A stretch of DNA of 64,000 nt from positions 29,204,001-29,268,000 of the forward strand of contig NC_079884.1 in NCBI RefSeq assembly GCF_029227915.1, written 5' to 3'. Below the pieces are notes generated by a model. It saw only the letters and a program-made list of their open reading frames with translations, ran no database searches and was not told the origin of the DNA. A program made the translations under genes and the position numbers. Shown piece after piece: positions 33,801 to 48,344 of the stretch (position 1 is its first letter; every line of letters begins with the position of its first letter). The DNA is from Hydractinia symbiolongicarpus. Its lineage: Eukaryota; Cnidaria; Hydrozoa; Anthoathecata; Hydractiniidae.

Positions 33801-36800
33801 AAGAAGTAGAGACAGTTTCAAAAACTACCTTTCATTGACTTTCTAACGGTGGCAATCCGTTTGAGTTACAACGCTTGCGTCACATATTCGTACCAACATG
33901 TATTTGGTGATTTTCTTCCGATATTACTAATTTGTATTGCTTTTAACAGTAAAACGTTTGACTGTGGGAATAAATAGAACTGATTCTGGACTGTGACCTT
34001 ATAAATGTGATAACTGAGTCAATTGGTGTCCAAAAAATAACACTCTTCTTAATTTGACATGATTGTTGGAATTCAGCGGATTCATTAGGCTCTGTGGTAG
34101 CGCTTTATTTAAAAATTTAGATAAATAAGTCTTTTCTTACTGTGGGACCAATCCTGGCCGTTCGAACGCGCTGTATAAATAGGAACAGTTCCAAAGACTA
34201 CATTTCATTGACTTTCTAGCGGTATAAGTCCGTTTGAGTTACAACGGTTCTGTCACATATTCGTACCAATATGTACTTAGCAATAGTATTCGGATATTAC
34301 TAGGTTGCATCACGTTTAACAGTGAAACGCTTGACTGTGGGACTTAATTGAACTGATTTTGCACTTTGACCTTGTAAATGTGATAAATGAGCCAGTTTGA
34401 CTACAAGAAATAACATTCTTCCTAATTTGACATGATTGCTGGAACTCAGCGATTACACTGCTCACTGTGGTAGCGCTTTATTACAAAATTAAGATAAACA
34501 AGTCAACTTTTACTGTGGGACCAATCCTAGCAGTTGGCTCGCGCTGAAGAAATAGAGGCAGTTTTAAAAACTACATTTCAATTACTTTCTAACGGTGTCA
34601 ATCCGTTTGAGTTAAAACAGTTGCGTCACATATTCGTACCAACATTTATTTAGCGATAGTATTCGGATATTACTAGGTTGCATCGCGTTTACCAGTGAAA
34701 CGCTTGACTGTGGGACTTAATTGAACTGATTTTGGACTTTGACTTTATAAATGTGATAAATGAGCCAGTTTGACTACAAGAAATAACATTCTTCTTAATT
34801 TGACATGATTGCTGGAACTCAGCGATTACACTTGGCGCTGTGGTAGCGCTTTATTTAAAAATTTAGATAAATAAATCTTTTCTTACTGTGGGACCAATCC
34901 TAGCCGTTAGCTCGCGCTGAAGAAATAGAGACAGTTTCAGAAACTACATTTCATTTACTTTTTAACGGTGTCAATCCGTTTGAGTTACAACGGTTGCGTC
35001 ACATATTCGTACCAACATGTATTTAGCGATATTTTTCCGCTACTACTAGGTTCCATCGCGTTTAACAGTGAAACGATTGACTGTGGGACTTAATTGAACT
35101 GATTTTGGACTGTGACCTTATAAATGTGATAAATGAGCCAATTGGTCTTCAAAGAATAACATTCTTCTTAATTTGACATGATTGCCGGAATTCATCGATT
35201 ACATTAGGCTCTGTGGTAGCGCTTTATATAAAAATTTAGATAAATAAGTCTTTTCTTACTGTGGGACCAATACTGGTCGTTAGCACGCGCTGAATAAATA
35301 GGAACAGCTCCAAAGACTACATTTCATTTACTTTCTAGCGGTATAAGTCCGTTTGAGTTACAACGGTTGCGTCACATATTCGTACCAACATGTATTTAGC
35401 GATAGTATTCGGATACTACTAGGTTGCATCGCTTTTAACAGTGAAACGTTTGACTGTGGGATTTAATTGAACTGACTTTGGACTTTGACCTTATAAATGT
35501 GATAAATGAGCCAGTTTGACTACAAGAAATAACATTCTTATTAATCTGACATGATTGCGGGAAGTCAGCGATTACACTGGGCGCTGTGGTAGCGTTTTAT
35601 TTAAAAATTAAAATAAATAAGTCTTTTTTTACTGTGGGACCAATCCTGGCCGTTAGTTCGCGCTTAAGAAATAGAAACAGTACCAAAGACTACATGTCAT
35701 TGACATTCTAGCGGTATAAATTCGTTTGAGTTTCAACGGTTGCGTCACATATTCGTACCAACATGTATTTAGCGATAGTATTCGGATATTACTAGGTTGC
35801 ATCGCTTTTAAAAGTGAAACGATTGACTGTGGGACTTAATTGAACTGATTTTGGACTTTGACCTTATAAATATGATAAATGAGGCAGTTTGACTACAAGA
35901 AGTAACATTCTTCTTAATTTGACATGATTGCTGGAACTCAGCGATTACACTGGGCGCTGTGGTAGCGCTTTATTAAAAAATTAAGATAAATAAGTCATTT
36001 TTAACTGTGGGACCAATCCCAGCCGGTAGTTCGCGCTGAAGAAATAGAGACAGTTTTAAAAACTACCTTTCATTGACTTTCCAACGGTGTCAATCCGTTT
36101 GAGTTACAACGGTTGTGTCACATATTCGTACCAACAAGTATTTGGTGATTTTCTTCCGATATTACTAAGTTGTATTGTTTTTAACAGTGAAACGATTGAC
36201 TGCGGGAATAAATAGAACTGATTCTGGATTGTGACCTTATAAATGTGATAAACGGGTCAATTGGTGTCCAAAGAATGACATTCTTCTTAATTTGACATGA
36301 TTGCTGGAATTCAGCTAATACATTAGGCACTGTGGTAGCGCTTTATTTAAAAATTTAGATAAATAAGTGTTTTTTCGCTGTGGGACCAATCCTGGCCGTT
36401 AGGACGCGCTGAATAAATAGGAACAGTTTCAAATACTACATTTCACTGACTTTCTAACGGTGTCAGTCCGTTTGAGTTACAACGGTTGCGTCACATATTC
36501 GTACCAACATGTATTTAGCGATAGTATTCGGATATTGCTAGGTTGCATCGCTTTTAACAGTGAAACGCTTGACTGTGGGACTTATTTGAACTGATTTTGG
36601 ACTTTGACCTTATAAATGTGATAAATGAGCTAGTTTGACTACAAGAAATAACATTCTTCTTAATTTGACATGATTGCTGGAACTCAGCGATTACACTGGG
36701 CGCTGTGGTAGCACTTTATTAAAAAATTAAGATAAATAAGTCATTTTTTACTGTGGGACCAATCCTAGCCGTTAGCTCGCGCTAAAGAAATAGAGACAGT

Positions 36801-38278
36801 TTCTAAAACTACCTTTCATTGATTTTCTAACGGTGTCAATCCGTTTGAGTTACAACGGTTGCGTCACATATTCGTACCAACATGTAATTGGTGATTTTCT
36901 TGCGACATTACTAAGTTGTATTGCTTTTAACAGTGAAACGATTGACTGTGGGAATTAATAGAACTGATTCTGGACTGCGACCTTATAAATGTGATGAATG
37001 AGCCAATTGGTCTCCAAGGAATAACATTCTTCCTAATTTCACATGATTGCCGGAATTCATCGATTACATTAGGCTCTGTGGTAGCACTTTATATAAAAAT
37101 TTAGATAAATAAGTCTTTTCTTACTGTGGGACCAATCCTGGTTGTTAGCACGCGCTGAATAAATAGGAACAGTTCCAAAGACCACATTTCATTGAATTTC
37201 TAGCGGTATAAGTCCGTTTGAGTTACAACGGTTCTGTCACATATTCGTACCAATATGTATTTAACGATAGTATTCGGATATTACTAGGTTGCATCGCTTT
37301 TAACAGTGAAACGCTTGACTGTGGGACTCATTTGAACTGATTTTGGACTTTGACCTTTTAAATGTGATAAATGAGCTAGTTTGACTACAAGAAATAACAT
37401 TCTTCTTAATTTGACATGATTGCTGGAACTCAGCGATTACACTGGGCGCTGTGGTAGCACTTTATTAAAAAATTAAGATAAATAAGTAATTTTTTACTGT
37501 GGGACCAATCCTAGCCGTTAGCTCGCGCTAAAGAAATAGAGACAGTTTTTAAAACTACCTTTCATTGACTTTCTAACGGTGTCAATCCGTTTGAGTTACA
37601 ACGGTTGCGTCACATATTCGTACCAACATGTAATTGGTGATTTTCTTGCAACATTACTAAGTTGTATTGCTTTTAACAGTGAAACGATTGACTGTGGGAA
37701 TTAATAGAACTGATTCTGGACTGCGACCTTATAAATGTGATAAATGAGCCAATTGGTCTCCAAGGAATAACATTCTTCTTAATTTCACATGATTGCCGGA
37801 ATTCATCGATTACAATAGGCTCTGTGGTAGCGCTTTATATAAAAATTTAGATAAATAAGTCTTTTCTTACTGTGGGACCAATCCTGGTCGTTAGCACGCG
37901 CTGAATAAATAGGAACAGTTCCAAAGACCACATTTCATTGAATTTCTAGCGGTATAAGTCCGTTTGAGTTACAACGGTTCTGTCACATATTCGTACCAAT
38001 ATGTATTTAACGATAGTATTCGGATATTACTAGGTTGCATCGCTTTTAACAGTGAAACGCTTGACTGTGGGACTTAATTGAAATGATTTTGGACTTTGAC
38101 CTTGTAAATGTGATAAATGAGCCAGTTTGACTACAAGAAATAACATTCCTCCTAATTTGACATGATTGCTGGAACTCAGCGATTACACTGGTCACTGTGG
38201 TAGCGCTTTATTACAAAAGTAAGATAAACAAGTCATTCTTTACTGTGGGACCAATCCTAGCCGTTAGCTCGCGCTGAA
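30821..38278 (+). repeat. 20-monomer unit (7458 bp), second copy of large tandem duplication
   Basis: Starts: 30821 B*, 31194 C*/E* hybrid, 31567, 31940, 32313, 32685 G, 33058 M, 33430 I, 33803 J, 34176 K, 34549 L, 34922, 35295, 35668 H, 36041 D, 36414 A, 36787 B, 37160 Ch, 37533 B, 37906 C-prime. From 31231 on it runs 7458 bp behind the first copy with no difference seen in the stretches compared. Before that the offset is 7831, because one monomer is missing. The junction with the first copy shows in the start of 30821, where gaaggaatag (E-like) meets gacagtttttaaaac (B*). Confidence 0.92.
31194..31566 (+). repeat. C*/E* hybrid monomer marking loss of one unit
   Basis: The first 40 bases are C* (cagttccaaagaccacatt, cattgaatttct). 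Then it reads aacggtgtcaatccg and acagcggttgcg, as in E* (23736). In the first copy C* and E* are separate neighbours (23363 and 23736). An exchange at about 31227-31232, next to the CTAACGG arm, fused them and removed 373 bp. This explains why the second large unit has 20 and not 21 monomers. Confidence 0.9.
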
Positions 38279-41200
38279 GGAATAGAGACAGTTTCAGAAA
38301 CTACATTTCATTTACTTTCTAACGGTGTCAATCCGTTTGAGTTACAGCGGTTGCGTCACATATTCGTACCAACATGTATTTAGCGATATTTTTCCGCTAC
38401 TACTAGGTTCCATCGCTTTTAACAGTGAAACGATTGACTGTGGGACTTGATTGAACTGATTTTGGACTGTGACCTTAAAAATGTGAAAGCAAGACAATTG
38501 CTCTTCAAGAAATAACATTCTTCCTAATTTGACATGATTGCTGGAACTCAGCGATTACACTGGTCACTGTGGTAGCGCTTTATTACAAAATTAAGATAAA
38601 CAAGTCATTCTTTACTGTGGGACCAATCCTAGCCGTTAGCTCGCGCTGAAGAAATAGAGACAGTTTCAAATACTACATTTCATTTACTTTCTAGCGGTAT
38701 AAGTCCGTTTGAGTTACAACGGTTCTGTCACATATTCGTACCAATATGTACTTACCGATAGTATTCGGATATTACTAGGTTGCATCGATTTTAACAGTGA
38801 AACGCTTGACTGTGGGACTTAATTGAACTGATTTTGGACTTTGATCTTATAAATGTGAAAGCAAGACAATTGGACTTCAAGAAATAACATTCTTCCTAAT
38901 TTGACATGATTGCTGGAACTCAGCGATTACACTGGTCACTGTGGTAGCGCTTTATTTAAAAATTTTGATAAACAAGTGTTTTTTTGCTGTGGGACCAATC
39001 CTAGCCGTTAGCGCGCGCGGAAGATATAGAGACAGTTTCAAAAACTCCATTTCATTGACTTTTTAACAGTGTCAATCCGTTTGCGTTACAACGGTTGCGT
39101 CACATATTCGTACCAACATGTATTTAGCGATAGTATTCGGATATTACTAGGTTGCATCGCTTTTAACAGTGAAACGTTTGACTGTGGGATTTAAATGAAC
39201 TGACTTTGGACTTTGACCTTATAAATGTGATAAATGAGCCAGTTTGACTACAAGAAATAACATTCTTATTAATCTGACATGATTGCGGGAAGTCAGCGAT
39301 TACACTGGGCGCTGTGGTAGCGTTTTATTTAAAAATTAAGATAAATAAGTCTTTTTTTACTGTGGGACCAATCCTAGCCGTTAGTTCGCGCTTAAGAAAT
39401 AGAAACAGTACCAAAGACTACATGTCATTGACTTTCTAGCGGTATAAATTCGTTTGAGTTTCAACAGTTGCGTCACATATTCGTACCAACATGTATTTAG
39501 CGATAGTATTCGGATATTACTAGGTTGCATCGCTTTTAAAAGTGAAACGATTGACTGTGGGACTTAATTGAACTGATTTTGGACTTTGACCTTATAAATA
39601 TGATAAATGAGGCAGTTTGACTACAAGAAGTAACATTCTTCTTAATTTGACATGATTGCTGGAACTCAGCGATTACACTGGGCGCTGTGGTAGCGCTTTA
39701 TTAAAAAATTAAGATAAATAAGTCATTTTTAACTGTGGGACCAATCCCAGCCGGTAGTTCGCGCTGAAGAAATAGAGACAGTTTTAAACACTACCTTTCA
39801 TTGACTTTCTAACGGTGTCAATCCGTTTGAGTTACAACGGTTGTGTCACATATTCGTACCAACAAGTATTTGGTGATTTTCTTCCGATATTACTAAGTTG
39901 TATTGTTTTTAACAGTGAAACGATTGACTGTGGGAATAAATAGAACTGATTCTGGATTGTGACCTTATAAATGTGATAAACGAGTCAATTGGTGTCCAAA
40001 GAATGACATTCTTCTTAATTTGACATGATTGCTGGAATTCAGCTAATACATTAGGCACTGTGGTAGCGCTTTATTTAAAAATTTAGATAAATAAGTGTTT
40101 TTTCGCTGTGGGACCAATCCTGGCCGTTAGGACGCGCTGAATAAATAGGAACTGTTTCAAATACTACATTTCACTGACTTTCTAACGGTGTCAGTCCGTT
40201 TGAGTTACAACGGTTGCGTCACATATTCGTACCAACATGTATTTAGCGATAGTATTCGGATATTGCTAGGTTGCATCGCTTTTAACAGTGAAACGCTTGA
40301 CTGTGGGACTTATTTGAACTGATTTTGGACTTTGACCTTATATATGTGATAAATGAGCTAGTTTGACTACAAGAAATAACATTCTTCTTAATTTGACATG
40401 ATTGCTGGAACTCAGCGATTACACTGGGCGCTGTGGTAGCACTTTATTAAAAAATTAAGATAAATAAGTCATTTTTTACTGTGGGACCAATCCTAGCCGT
40501 TAGCTCGCGCTAAAGAAATAGAGACAGTTTCTAAAACTACCTTTCATTGACTTTCTAACGGTGTCAATCCGTTTGAGTTACAACGGTTGCGTCACATATT
40601 CGTACCAACATGTAATTGGTGATTTTCTTGCGACATTACTAAGTTGTATTGCTTTTAACAGTGAAACGATTGACTGTGGGAATTAATAGAACTGATTCTG
40701 GACTGCGACCTTATAAATGTGATGAATGAGCCAATTGGTCTCCAAGGAATAACATTCTTCTTAATTTCACATGATTGCCGGAATTCATCGATTACATTAG
40801 GCTCTGTGGTAGCGCTTTATATAAAAATTTAGATAAATAAGTCTTTTCTTACTGTGGGACCAATCCTGGTTGTTAGCACGCGCTGAATAAATAGGAACAG
40901 TTCCAAAGACCACATTTCATTGAATTTCTAGCGGTATAAGTCCGGTTGAGTTACAACGGTTCTGTCACATATTCGTACCAATATGTATTTAACGATAGTA
41001 TTCGGATATTACTAGGTTGCATCGCTTTTAAAAGTGAAACGATTGACTGTGGGACTTAATTGAACTGATTTTGGACTTTGACCTTATAAATATGATAAAT
41101 GAGGCAGTTTGACTACAAGAAGTAACATTCTTCTTAATTTGACATGATTGCTGGAACTCAGCGATTACACTGGGCGCTGTGGTAGCGCTTTATTAAAAAA

Positions 41201-44200
41201 TTAAGATAAATAAGTCATTTTTAACTGTGGGACCAATCCCAGCCGGTAGTTCGCGCTGAAGAAATAGAGACAGTTTTAAAAACTACCTTTCATTGACTTT
41301 CCAACGGTGTCAATCCGTTTGAGTTACAACGGTTGTGTCACATATTCGTACCAACAAGTATTTGGTGATTTTCTTCCGATATTACTAAGTTGTATTGTTT
41401 TTAACAGTGAAACGATTGACTGTGGGAATTAATAGAACTGATTCTGGACTGCGACCTTATAAATGTGATAAATGAGCCAATTGGTCTCCAAGGAATAACA
41501 TTCTTCTTAATTTCACATGATTGCCGGAATTCATCGATTACATTAGGCTCTGTGGTAGCGCTTTATATAAAAATTTAGATAAATAAGTCTTTTCTTACTG
41601 TGGGACCAATCCTGGTCGTTAGCACGCGCTGAATAAATAGGAACAGTTCCAAAGACCACATTTCATTGAATTTCTAGCGGTATAAGTCCGTTTGAGTTAC
41701 AACGGTTCTGTCACATATTCGTACCAATATGTATTTAACGATAGTATTCGGATATTACTAGGTTGCATCGCTTTTAACAGTGAAACGCTTGACTGTGAGA
41801 CTTAATTGAAATGATTTTGGACTTTGACCTTGTAAATGTGATAAATGAGCCAGTTTGACTACAAGAAATAACATTCCTCCTAATTTGACATGATTGCTGG
41901 AACTCAGCGATTACACTGGTCACTGTGGTAGCGCTTTATTACAAAAGTAAGATAAACAAGTCATTTTTTACTGTGGGACCAATCCTAGCCGTTAGCTCGC
42001 GCTGAAGGAAAAGAGACAGTTTCAGAAACTACATTTCATTTACTTTCTAACGGTGTCAATCCGTTTGAGTTACAGCGGTTGCGTCACATATTCGTACCAA
42101 CATGTATTTAGCGATATTTTTCCGCTACTACTAGGTTCCATCGCTTTTAACAGTGAAACGATTGACTGTGGGACTTGATTGAACTGATTTTGGACTGTGA
42201 CCTTAAAAATGTGAAAGCAAGACAATTGCTCTTCAAGAAATAACATTCTTCCTAATTTGACATGATTGCTGGAACTCAGCGATTACACTGGTCACTGTGG
42301 TAGCGCTTTATTACAAAATTAAGATAAACAAGTCATTCTTTACTGTGGGACCAATCCTAGCCGTTAGCTCGCGCTGAAGAAATAGAGACAGTTTCAAATA
42401 CTACATTTCATTTTCTTTCTAGCGGTATAAGTCCGTTTGAGTTACAACGGTTCTGTCACATATTCGTACCAATATGTACTTACCGATAGTATTCGGATAT
42501 TACTAGGTTGCATCGATTTTAACAGTGAAACGCTTGACTGTGGGACTTAATTGAACTGATTTTGGACTTTGATCTTATAAATGTGAAAGCAAGACAATTG
42601 GACTTCAAGAAATAACATTCTTCCTAATTTGACATGATTGCTGGAACTCAGCGATTACACTGGTCACTGTGGTAGCGCTTTATTTAAAAATTTTGATAAA
42701 CAAGTGTTTTTTTGCTGTGGGACCAATCCTAGCCGTTAGCGCGCGCGGAAGATATAGAGACAGTTTCAAAAACTCCATTTTATTGACTTTTTAACAGTAT
42801 CAATCCGTTTGCGTTACAACGGTTGCGTCACATATTCGTACCAACATGTATTTAGCGATAGTATTCGGATATTACTAGGTTGCATCGCTTTTAACAGTGA
42901 AACGTTTGACTGTGGGATTTAATTGAACTGACTTTGGACTTTGACCTTATAAATGTGATAAATGAGCCAGTTTGACTACAAGAAATAACATTTTTATTAA
43001 TCTGACATGATTGCGGGAAGTCAGCGATTACACTGGGCGCTGTGGTAGCGTTTTATTTAAAAATTAAGATAAATAAGTCTTTTTTTACTGTGGGACCAAT
43101 CCTAGCCGTTAGTTCGCGCTTAAGAAATAGAAACAGTACCAAAGACTACATGTCATTGACTTTCTAGCGGTATAAATTCGTTTGAGTTTCAACGGTTGCG
43201 TCACATATTCGTACCAACATGTATTTAGCGATAGTATTCGGATATTACTAGGTTGCATCGCTTTTAAAAGTGAAACGATTGACTGTGGGACTTAATTGAA
43301 CTGATTTTGGACTTTGACCTTATAAATATGATAAATGAGGCAGTTTGACTACAAGAAGTAACATTCTTCTTAATTTGACATGATTGCTGGAACTCAGCGA
43401 TTACACTGGGCACTGTGGTAGCGCTTTATTAAAAAATTAAGATAAATAAGTCATTTTTAACTGTGGGACCAATCCCAGCCGGTAGTTCGCGCTGAAGAAA
43501 TAGAGACAGTTTTAAAAACTACCTTTCATTGACTTTCTAACGGTGTCAATCCGTTTGAGTTACAACGGTTGTGTCACATATTCGTACCAACAAGTATTTG
43601 GTGATTTTCTTCCGATATTACTAAGTTGTATTGTTTTTAACAGTGAAACGATTGACTGTGGGAATAAATAGAACTGATTCTGGATTGTGACCTTATAAAT
43701 GTGATAAACGAGTCAATTGGTGTTCAAAGAATGACATTCTTCTTAATTTGACATGATTGCTGGAATTCAGCTAATACATTAGGCACTGTGGTAGCGCTTT
43801 ATTTAAAAATTTAGATAAATAAGTGTTTTTTCGCTGTGGGACCAATCCTGGCCGTTAGGACGCGCTGAATAAATAGGAACAGTTTCAAATACTACATTTC
43901 ACTGACTTTCTAACGGTGTCAGTCCGTTTGAGTTACAACGGTTGCGTCACATATTCGTACCAACATGTATTTAGCGATAGTATTCGGATATTGCTAGGTT
44001 GCATCGCTTTTAACAGTGAAACGCTTGACTGTGGGACTTATTTGAACTGATTTTGGACTTTGACCTTATAAATGTGATAAATGAGCTAGTTTGACTACAA
44101 GAAATAACATTCTTCTTAATTTGACATGATTGCTGGAACTCAGCGATTACACTGGGCGCTGTGGTAGCACTTTATTAAAAAATTAAGATAAATAAGTCAT

Positions 44201-44615
44201 TTTTTACTGTGGGACCAATCCTAGCCGTTAGCTCGCGCTAAAGAAATAGAGACAGTTTTTAAAACTACCTTTCATTGACTTTCTAACGGTGTCAATCCGT
44301 TTGAGTTACAACGGTTGCGTCACATATTCGTACCAACATGTAATTGGTGATTTTCTTGCGACATTACTAAGTTGTATTGCTTTTAACAGTGAAACGATTG
44401 ACTGTGGGAATTAATAGAACTGATTCTGGACTGCGACCTTATAAATGTGATGAATGAGCCAATTGGTCTCCAAGGAATAACATTCTTCTTAATTTCACAT
44501 GATTGCCGGAATTCATCGATTACATTAGGCTCTGTGGTAGCGCTTTATATAAAAATTTAGATAAATAAGTCTTTTCTTACTGTGGGACCAATCCTGGTTG
44601 TTAGCACGCGCTGAA
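38279..44615 (+). repeat. Distant copy of the left-hand HOR block (17 monomers)
   Basis: Starts: 38279 E, 38651 F, 39023 G, 39396 H, 39769 D, 40142 A, 40515 B, 40888 C, 41261 D/B, 41634 C-prime, 42007 E, 42379 F, 42751 G, 43124 H, 43497 D, 43870 A, 44243 B. Up to 40141 it matches 5222-7084 (offset 33057). From 40142 it matches 8577 onward (offset 31565). The difference, 1492 bp, is one ABCD unit. Together with 36414-38278, the duplicated segment covers about 8.9 kb of the right copy. A few private changes (agtccggttgag, ccttatatatgtg, tttaaatgaac) show later drift. Confidence 0.9.
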
Positions 44616-44988
44616 TAAATAGGAACAGTTCTAAAGACCACATTTCATTGAATTTCTAGCGGTATAAGTCCGTTTGAGTTACAACGGTTCTGTCACATAT
44701 TCGTACCAATATGTATTTAACGATAGTATTCGGATATTACTAGGTTGCATCGCTTTTAACAGTGAAACGCTTGACTGTGGGACTCATTTGAACTGATTTT
44801 GGACTTTGACCTTTTAAATGTGATAAATGAGCTAGTTTGATTACAAGAAATAACATTCTTCTTAATTTGACATGATTGCTGGAACTCAGCGATTACACTG
44901 GGCGCTGTGGTAGCACTTTATTAAAAAATTAAGATAAATAAGTAATTTTTTACTGTGGGACCAATCCTAGCCGTTAGCTCGCGCTAAA

Positions 44989-45361
44989 GAAATAGAGACA
45001 GTTTTTAAAACTACCTTTCATTGACTTTCTAACGGTGTCAATCCGTTTGAGTTACAACGGTTGCGTCACATATTCGTACCAACATGTAATTGGTGATTTT
45101 CTTGCGACATTACTAAGTTGTATTGCTTTTAACAGTGAAACGATTGACTGTGGGAATTAATAGAACTGATTCTGGACTGCGACCTTATAAATGTGATAAA
45201 TGAGCCAATTGGTCTCCAAGGAATAACATTCTTCTTAATTTCACATGATTGCCGGAATTCATCGATTACATTAGGCTCTGTGGTAGCGCTTTATTACAAA
45301 ATTAAGATAAACAATTCATTCTTTACTGTGGGACCAATCCTAGCCGTTAGCTCGCGCTGAA
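44989..45361 (+). repeat. B/A* (beta-to-alpha) hybrid monomer
   Basis: The unit is type B up to ggctctgtggtagcgctttat and then continues with the alpha-type tacaaaattaagataaacaa and an AGCTCGCGCT seam. The exchange lies at about 45275-45291, in the shared CTGTGGTAGCGC segment. The equivalent at 49836-50208 has the same structure. The first copy has the private change aacaattcattc. Confidence 0.85.
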
Positions 45362-47971
45362 GAAATAGAGACAGTTTCAAATACTACATTTCACTGACTT
45401 TCTAACGGTGTCAGTCCGTTTGAGTTACAACGGTTGCGTCACATATTCGTACCAACATATATTTAGCGATAGTATTCGGATGTTGCTAGTTTGCATCGCT
45501 TTTAACAGTGAAACGCTTGACTGTGGGACTTATTTGAACTGATTTTGGACTTTGACCTTATAAATGTGATAAATGAGCTAGTTTGACTACAAGAAATAAC
45601 ATTCTTCTTAATTTGACATGATTGCTGGAACTCAGCGATTACACTGGGCGCTGTGGTAGCACTTTATTAAAAAATTAAGATAAATAAGTCATTTTTTACT
45701 GTGGGACCAATCCTAGCCGTTAGCTCGCGCTGAAGAAATAGAGACAGTTTTTAAAACTACCTTTCATTGACTTTCTAACGGTGTCAATCCTTCTGAGTTA
45801 CAACGGTTGCGTCACATATTCGTACCAACATGTATTTGGTCATTTTCTTGCGATATTACTAAGTTGTGTTGCTTTTAACAGTGAAACGATTGACTGTGGG
45901 AATTAATAGAACTGATTCTGGACTGCGACCTTATAAATGTGATAAATGAGCCAATTGGTCTCCAAGGAATAACATTCTTCTTAATTCCACATGATTGCCG
46001 GAATTCATCGATTACATTAGGCTCTGTGGTAGCGCTTTATATAAAAATTTAGATAAATAAGTCTTTTCTTACTGTGGGACCAATCCTGGTCGTTAGCACG
46101 TGCTGAATAAATAGGAACAGTTCCAAAGACCACATTTCATTGAATTTCTAGCGGTATAAGTCCGTTTGAGTTACAACGGTTCTGTCACATATTCGTACCA
46201 ATATGTATTTAGCGATAGTATTCGGATATTACTAGGTTGCATCGCTTTTAACAGTGAAACGCTTGACTGTGGGACTTAATTGAACTGATTTTGGACTTTG
46301 ACCTTGTAAATGTGATAAATGAGCCAGTTTGACTACAAGAAATAACATTCCTCCTAATTTGACATGATTGCTGGAACTCAGCGATTACACTGGTCACTGT
46401 GGTAGCGCTTTATTACAAAATTAAGATAAACAAGTCATTCTTTACTGTGGGACCAATCCTAGCCGTTAGCTCGCGCTGAAGAAATAGAGTCAGTTTCAGA
46501 AACTACATTTCATTTACTTTCTAACGGTGTCAATCCGTTTGAGTTACAGCGGTTGCGTCACATATTCGTACCAACATATATTTAGCGATATTTTTCCGCT
46601 ACTACTAGGTTCCATCGCTTTTAACAGTGAAACGCTTGACTGTGGGACTTATTTGAACTGATTTTGGACTTTGCCCTTATAAATGTGATAAATGAGCTAG
46701 TTTGACTACAAGAAATAACATTCTTCTTAATTTGACATGATTGCTGGAACTCAGCGATTACACTGGTCACTGTGGTGGCGCTTTATTACAAAATTAAGAT
46801 AAACAAGTCATTCTTTACTGTGGGACCAATCCTAGCCGTTAGCTCGCGCTAAAGAAATAGAGACAGTTTTTAAAACTACTTTTCATTGACTTTCTAGCGG
46901 TGTCAATCCGTTTGAGTTACAACGGTTGCGTCACATATTCGTACCAACATGTAATTGGTGATTTTCTTGCGACATTACTAAATTGTATTGCTTTTAACAG
47001 TGAAACGATTGACTGTGGGAATTAATAGAACTGATTCTGGACTGCGACCTTATAAATGTGATAAATGAGCCAATTGGTCTCCAAGGAATAACATTCTTCT
47101 TAATTTCACATGATTTCCGGAATTCATCGATTACATTAGGCTCTGTGGTAGCGCTTTATATTAAAATTTAGATAAATAAGTCTTTTCTTACTGTGGGACC
47201 AATCCTGGTCGTTAGCACGCGCTGAATAAATAGGAGCAGTTCCAAAGACCACATTCCATTGAATTTCTAGCGGTATAAGTCCGTTTGAGTTACAACGGTT
47301 CTGTCACATATTCGTACCAATATGTATTTAACGATAGTATTCGGATATTACTAGGTTGCATCGCTTTTAACAGTGAAACGCTTGACTGTGGGACTTAATT
47401 GAAATGATTTTGGACTTTGACCTTGTAAATGTGATAAATGAGCCAGTTTGACTACAAGAAATAACATTCCTTCTAATTTGACATGATTGCTGGAACTCAG
47501 CGATTACACTGGTCACTGTGGTAGCGCTTTATTACAAAAGTAAGATAAACAAGTCATTCTTTACTGTGGGACCAATCCTAGCCGTTAGCTCGCGCTGAAG
47601 GAATAGAGACAGTTTCAGAAACTACATTTCATTTACTTTCTAACGGTGTCAATCCGTTTGAGTTACAGCGGTTGCGTCACATATTCGTACCAACATGTAT
47701 TTAGCGATATTTTTCCGCTACTACTAGGTTCCATCGCTTTTAACAGTGAAACGATTGACTGTGGGACTTGATTGAACTGATTTTGGACTGTGACCTTAAA
47801 AATGTGAAAGCAAGACAATTGCTCTTCAAGAAATAACATTCTTCCTAATTTGACATGATTGCTGGAACTCAGCGATTACACTGGTCACTGTGGTAGCGCT
47901 TTATTACAAAATTAAGATAAACAAGTCATTCTTTACTGTGGGACCAATCCTAGCCGTTAGCTCGCGCTGAA

Positions 47972-48344
47972 GAAATAGAGACAGTTGCAAATACTACATT
48001 TCACTGACTTTCTAACGGTGTCAGTCCGTTTGAGTTACAACGGTTGCGTCACATATTCGTACCAACATGTATTTGGTGATTTTCTTGCGATATTACTAAG
48101 TTGTGTTGCTTTTAACAGTGAAACGATTGACTGTGGGAATTAATAGAACTGATTCTGGACTGCGACCTTATAAATGTGATAAATGAGCCAATTGGTCTCC
48201 AAGGAATAACATTCTTCTTAATTCCACATGATTGCCGGAATTCATCGATTACATTAGGCTCTGTGGTAGCGCTTTATATAAAAATTTAGATAAATAAGTC
48301 TTTCCTTACTGTGGGACCAATCCTGGTCGTTAGCACGCGCTGAA
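47972..48344 (+). repeat. A*/B* (alpha-to-beta) hybrid monomer
   Basis: The head is A-like (cagttgcaaatactac, cactgactttctaacgg, gtcagtccg). From atgtatttggtgattttctt on it is B* (gcgatattactaagttgtg, gaattaatagaactg, attccacatgattgccgg). The switch lies between about 48023 and 48074, within the dyad and 18-bp box, which both parents share. A copy is at 52818-53190. Confidence 0.85.
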
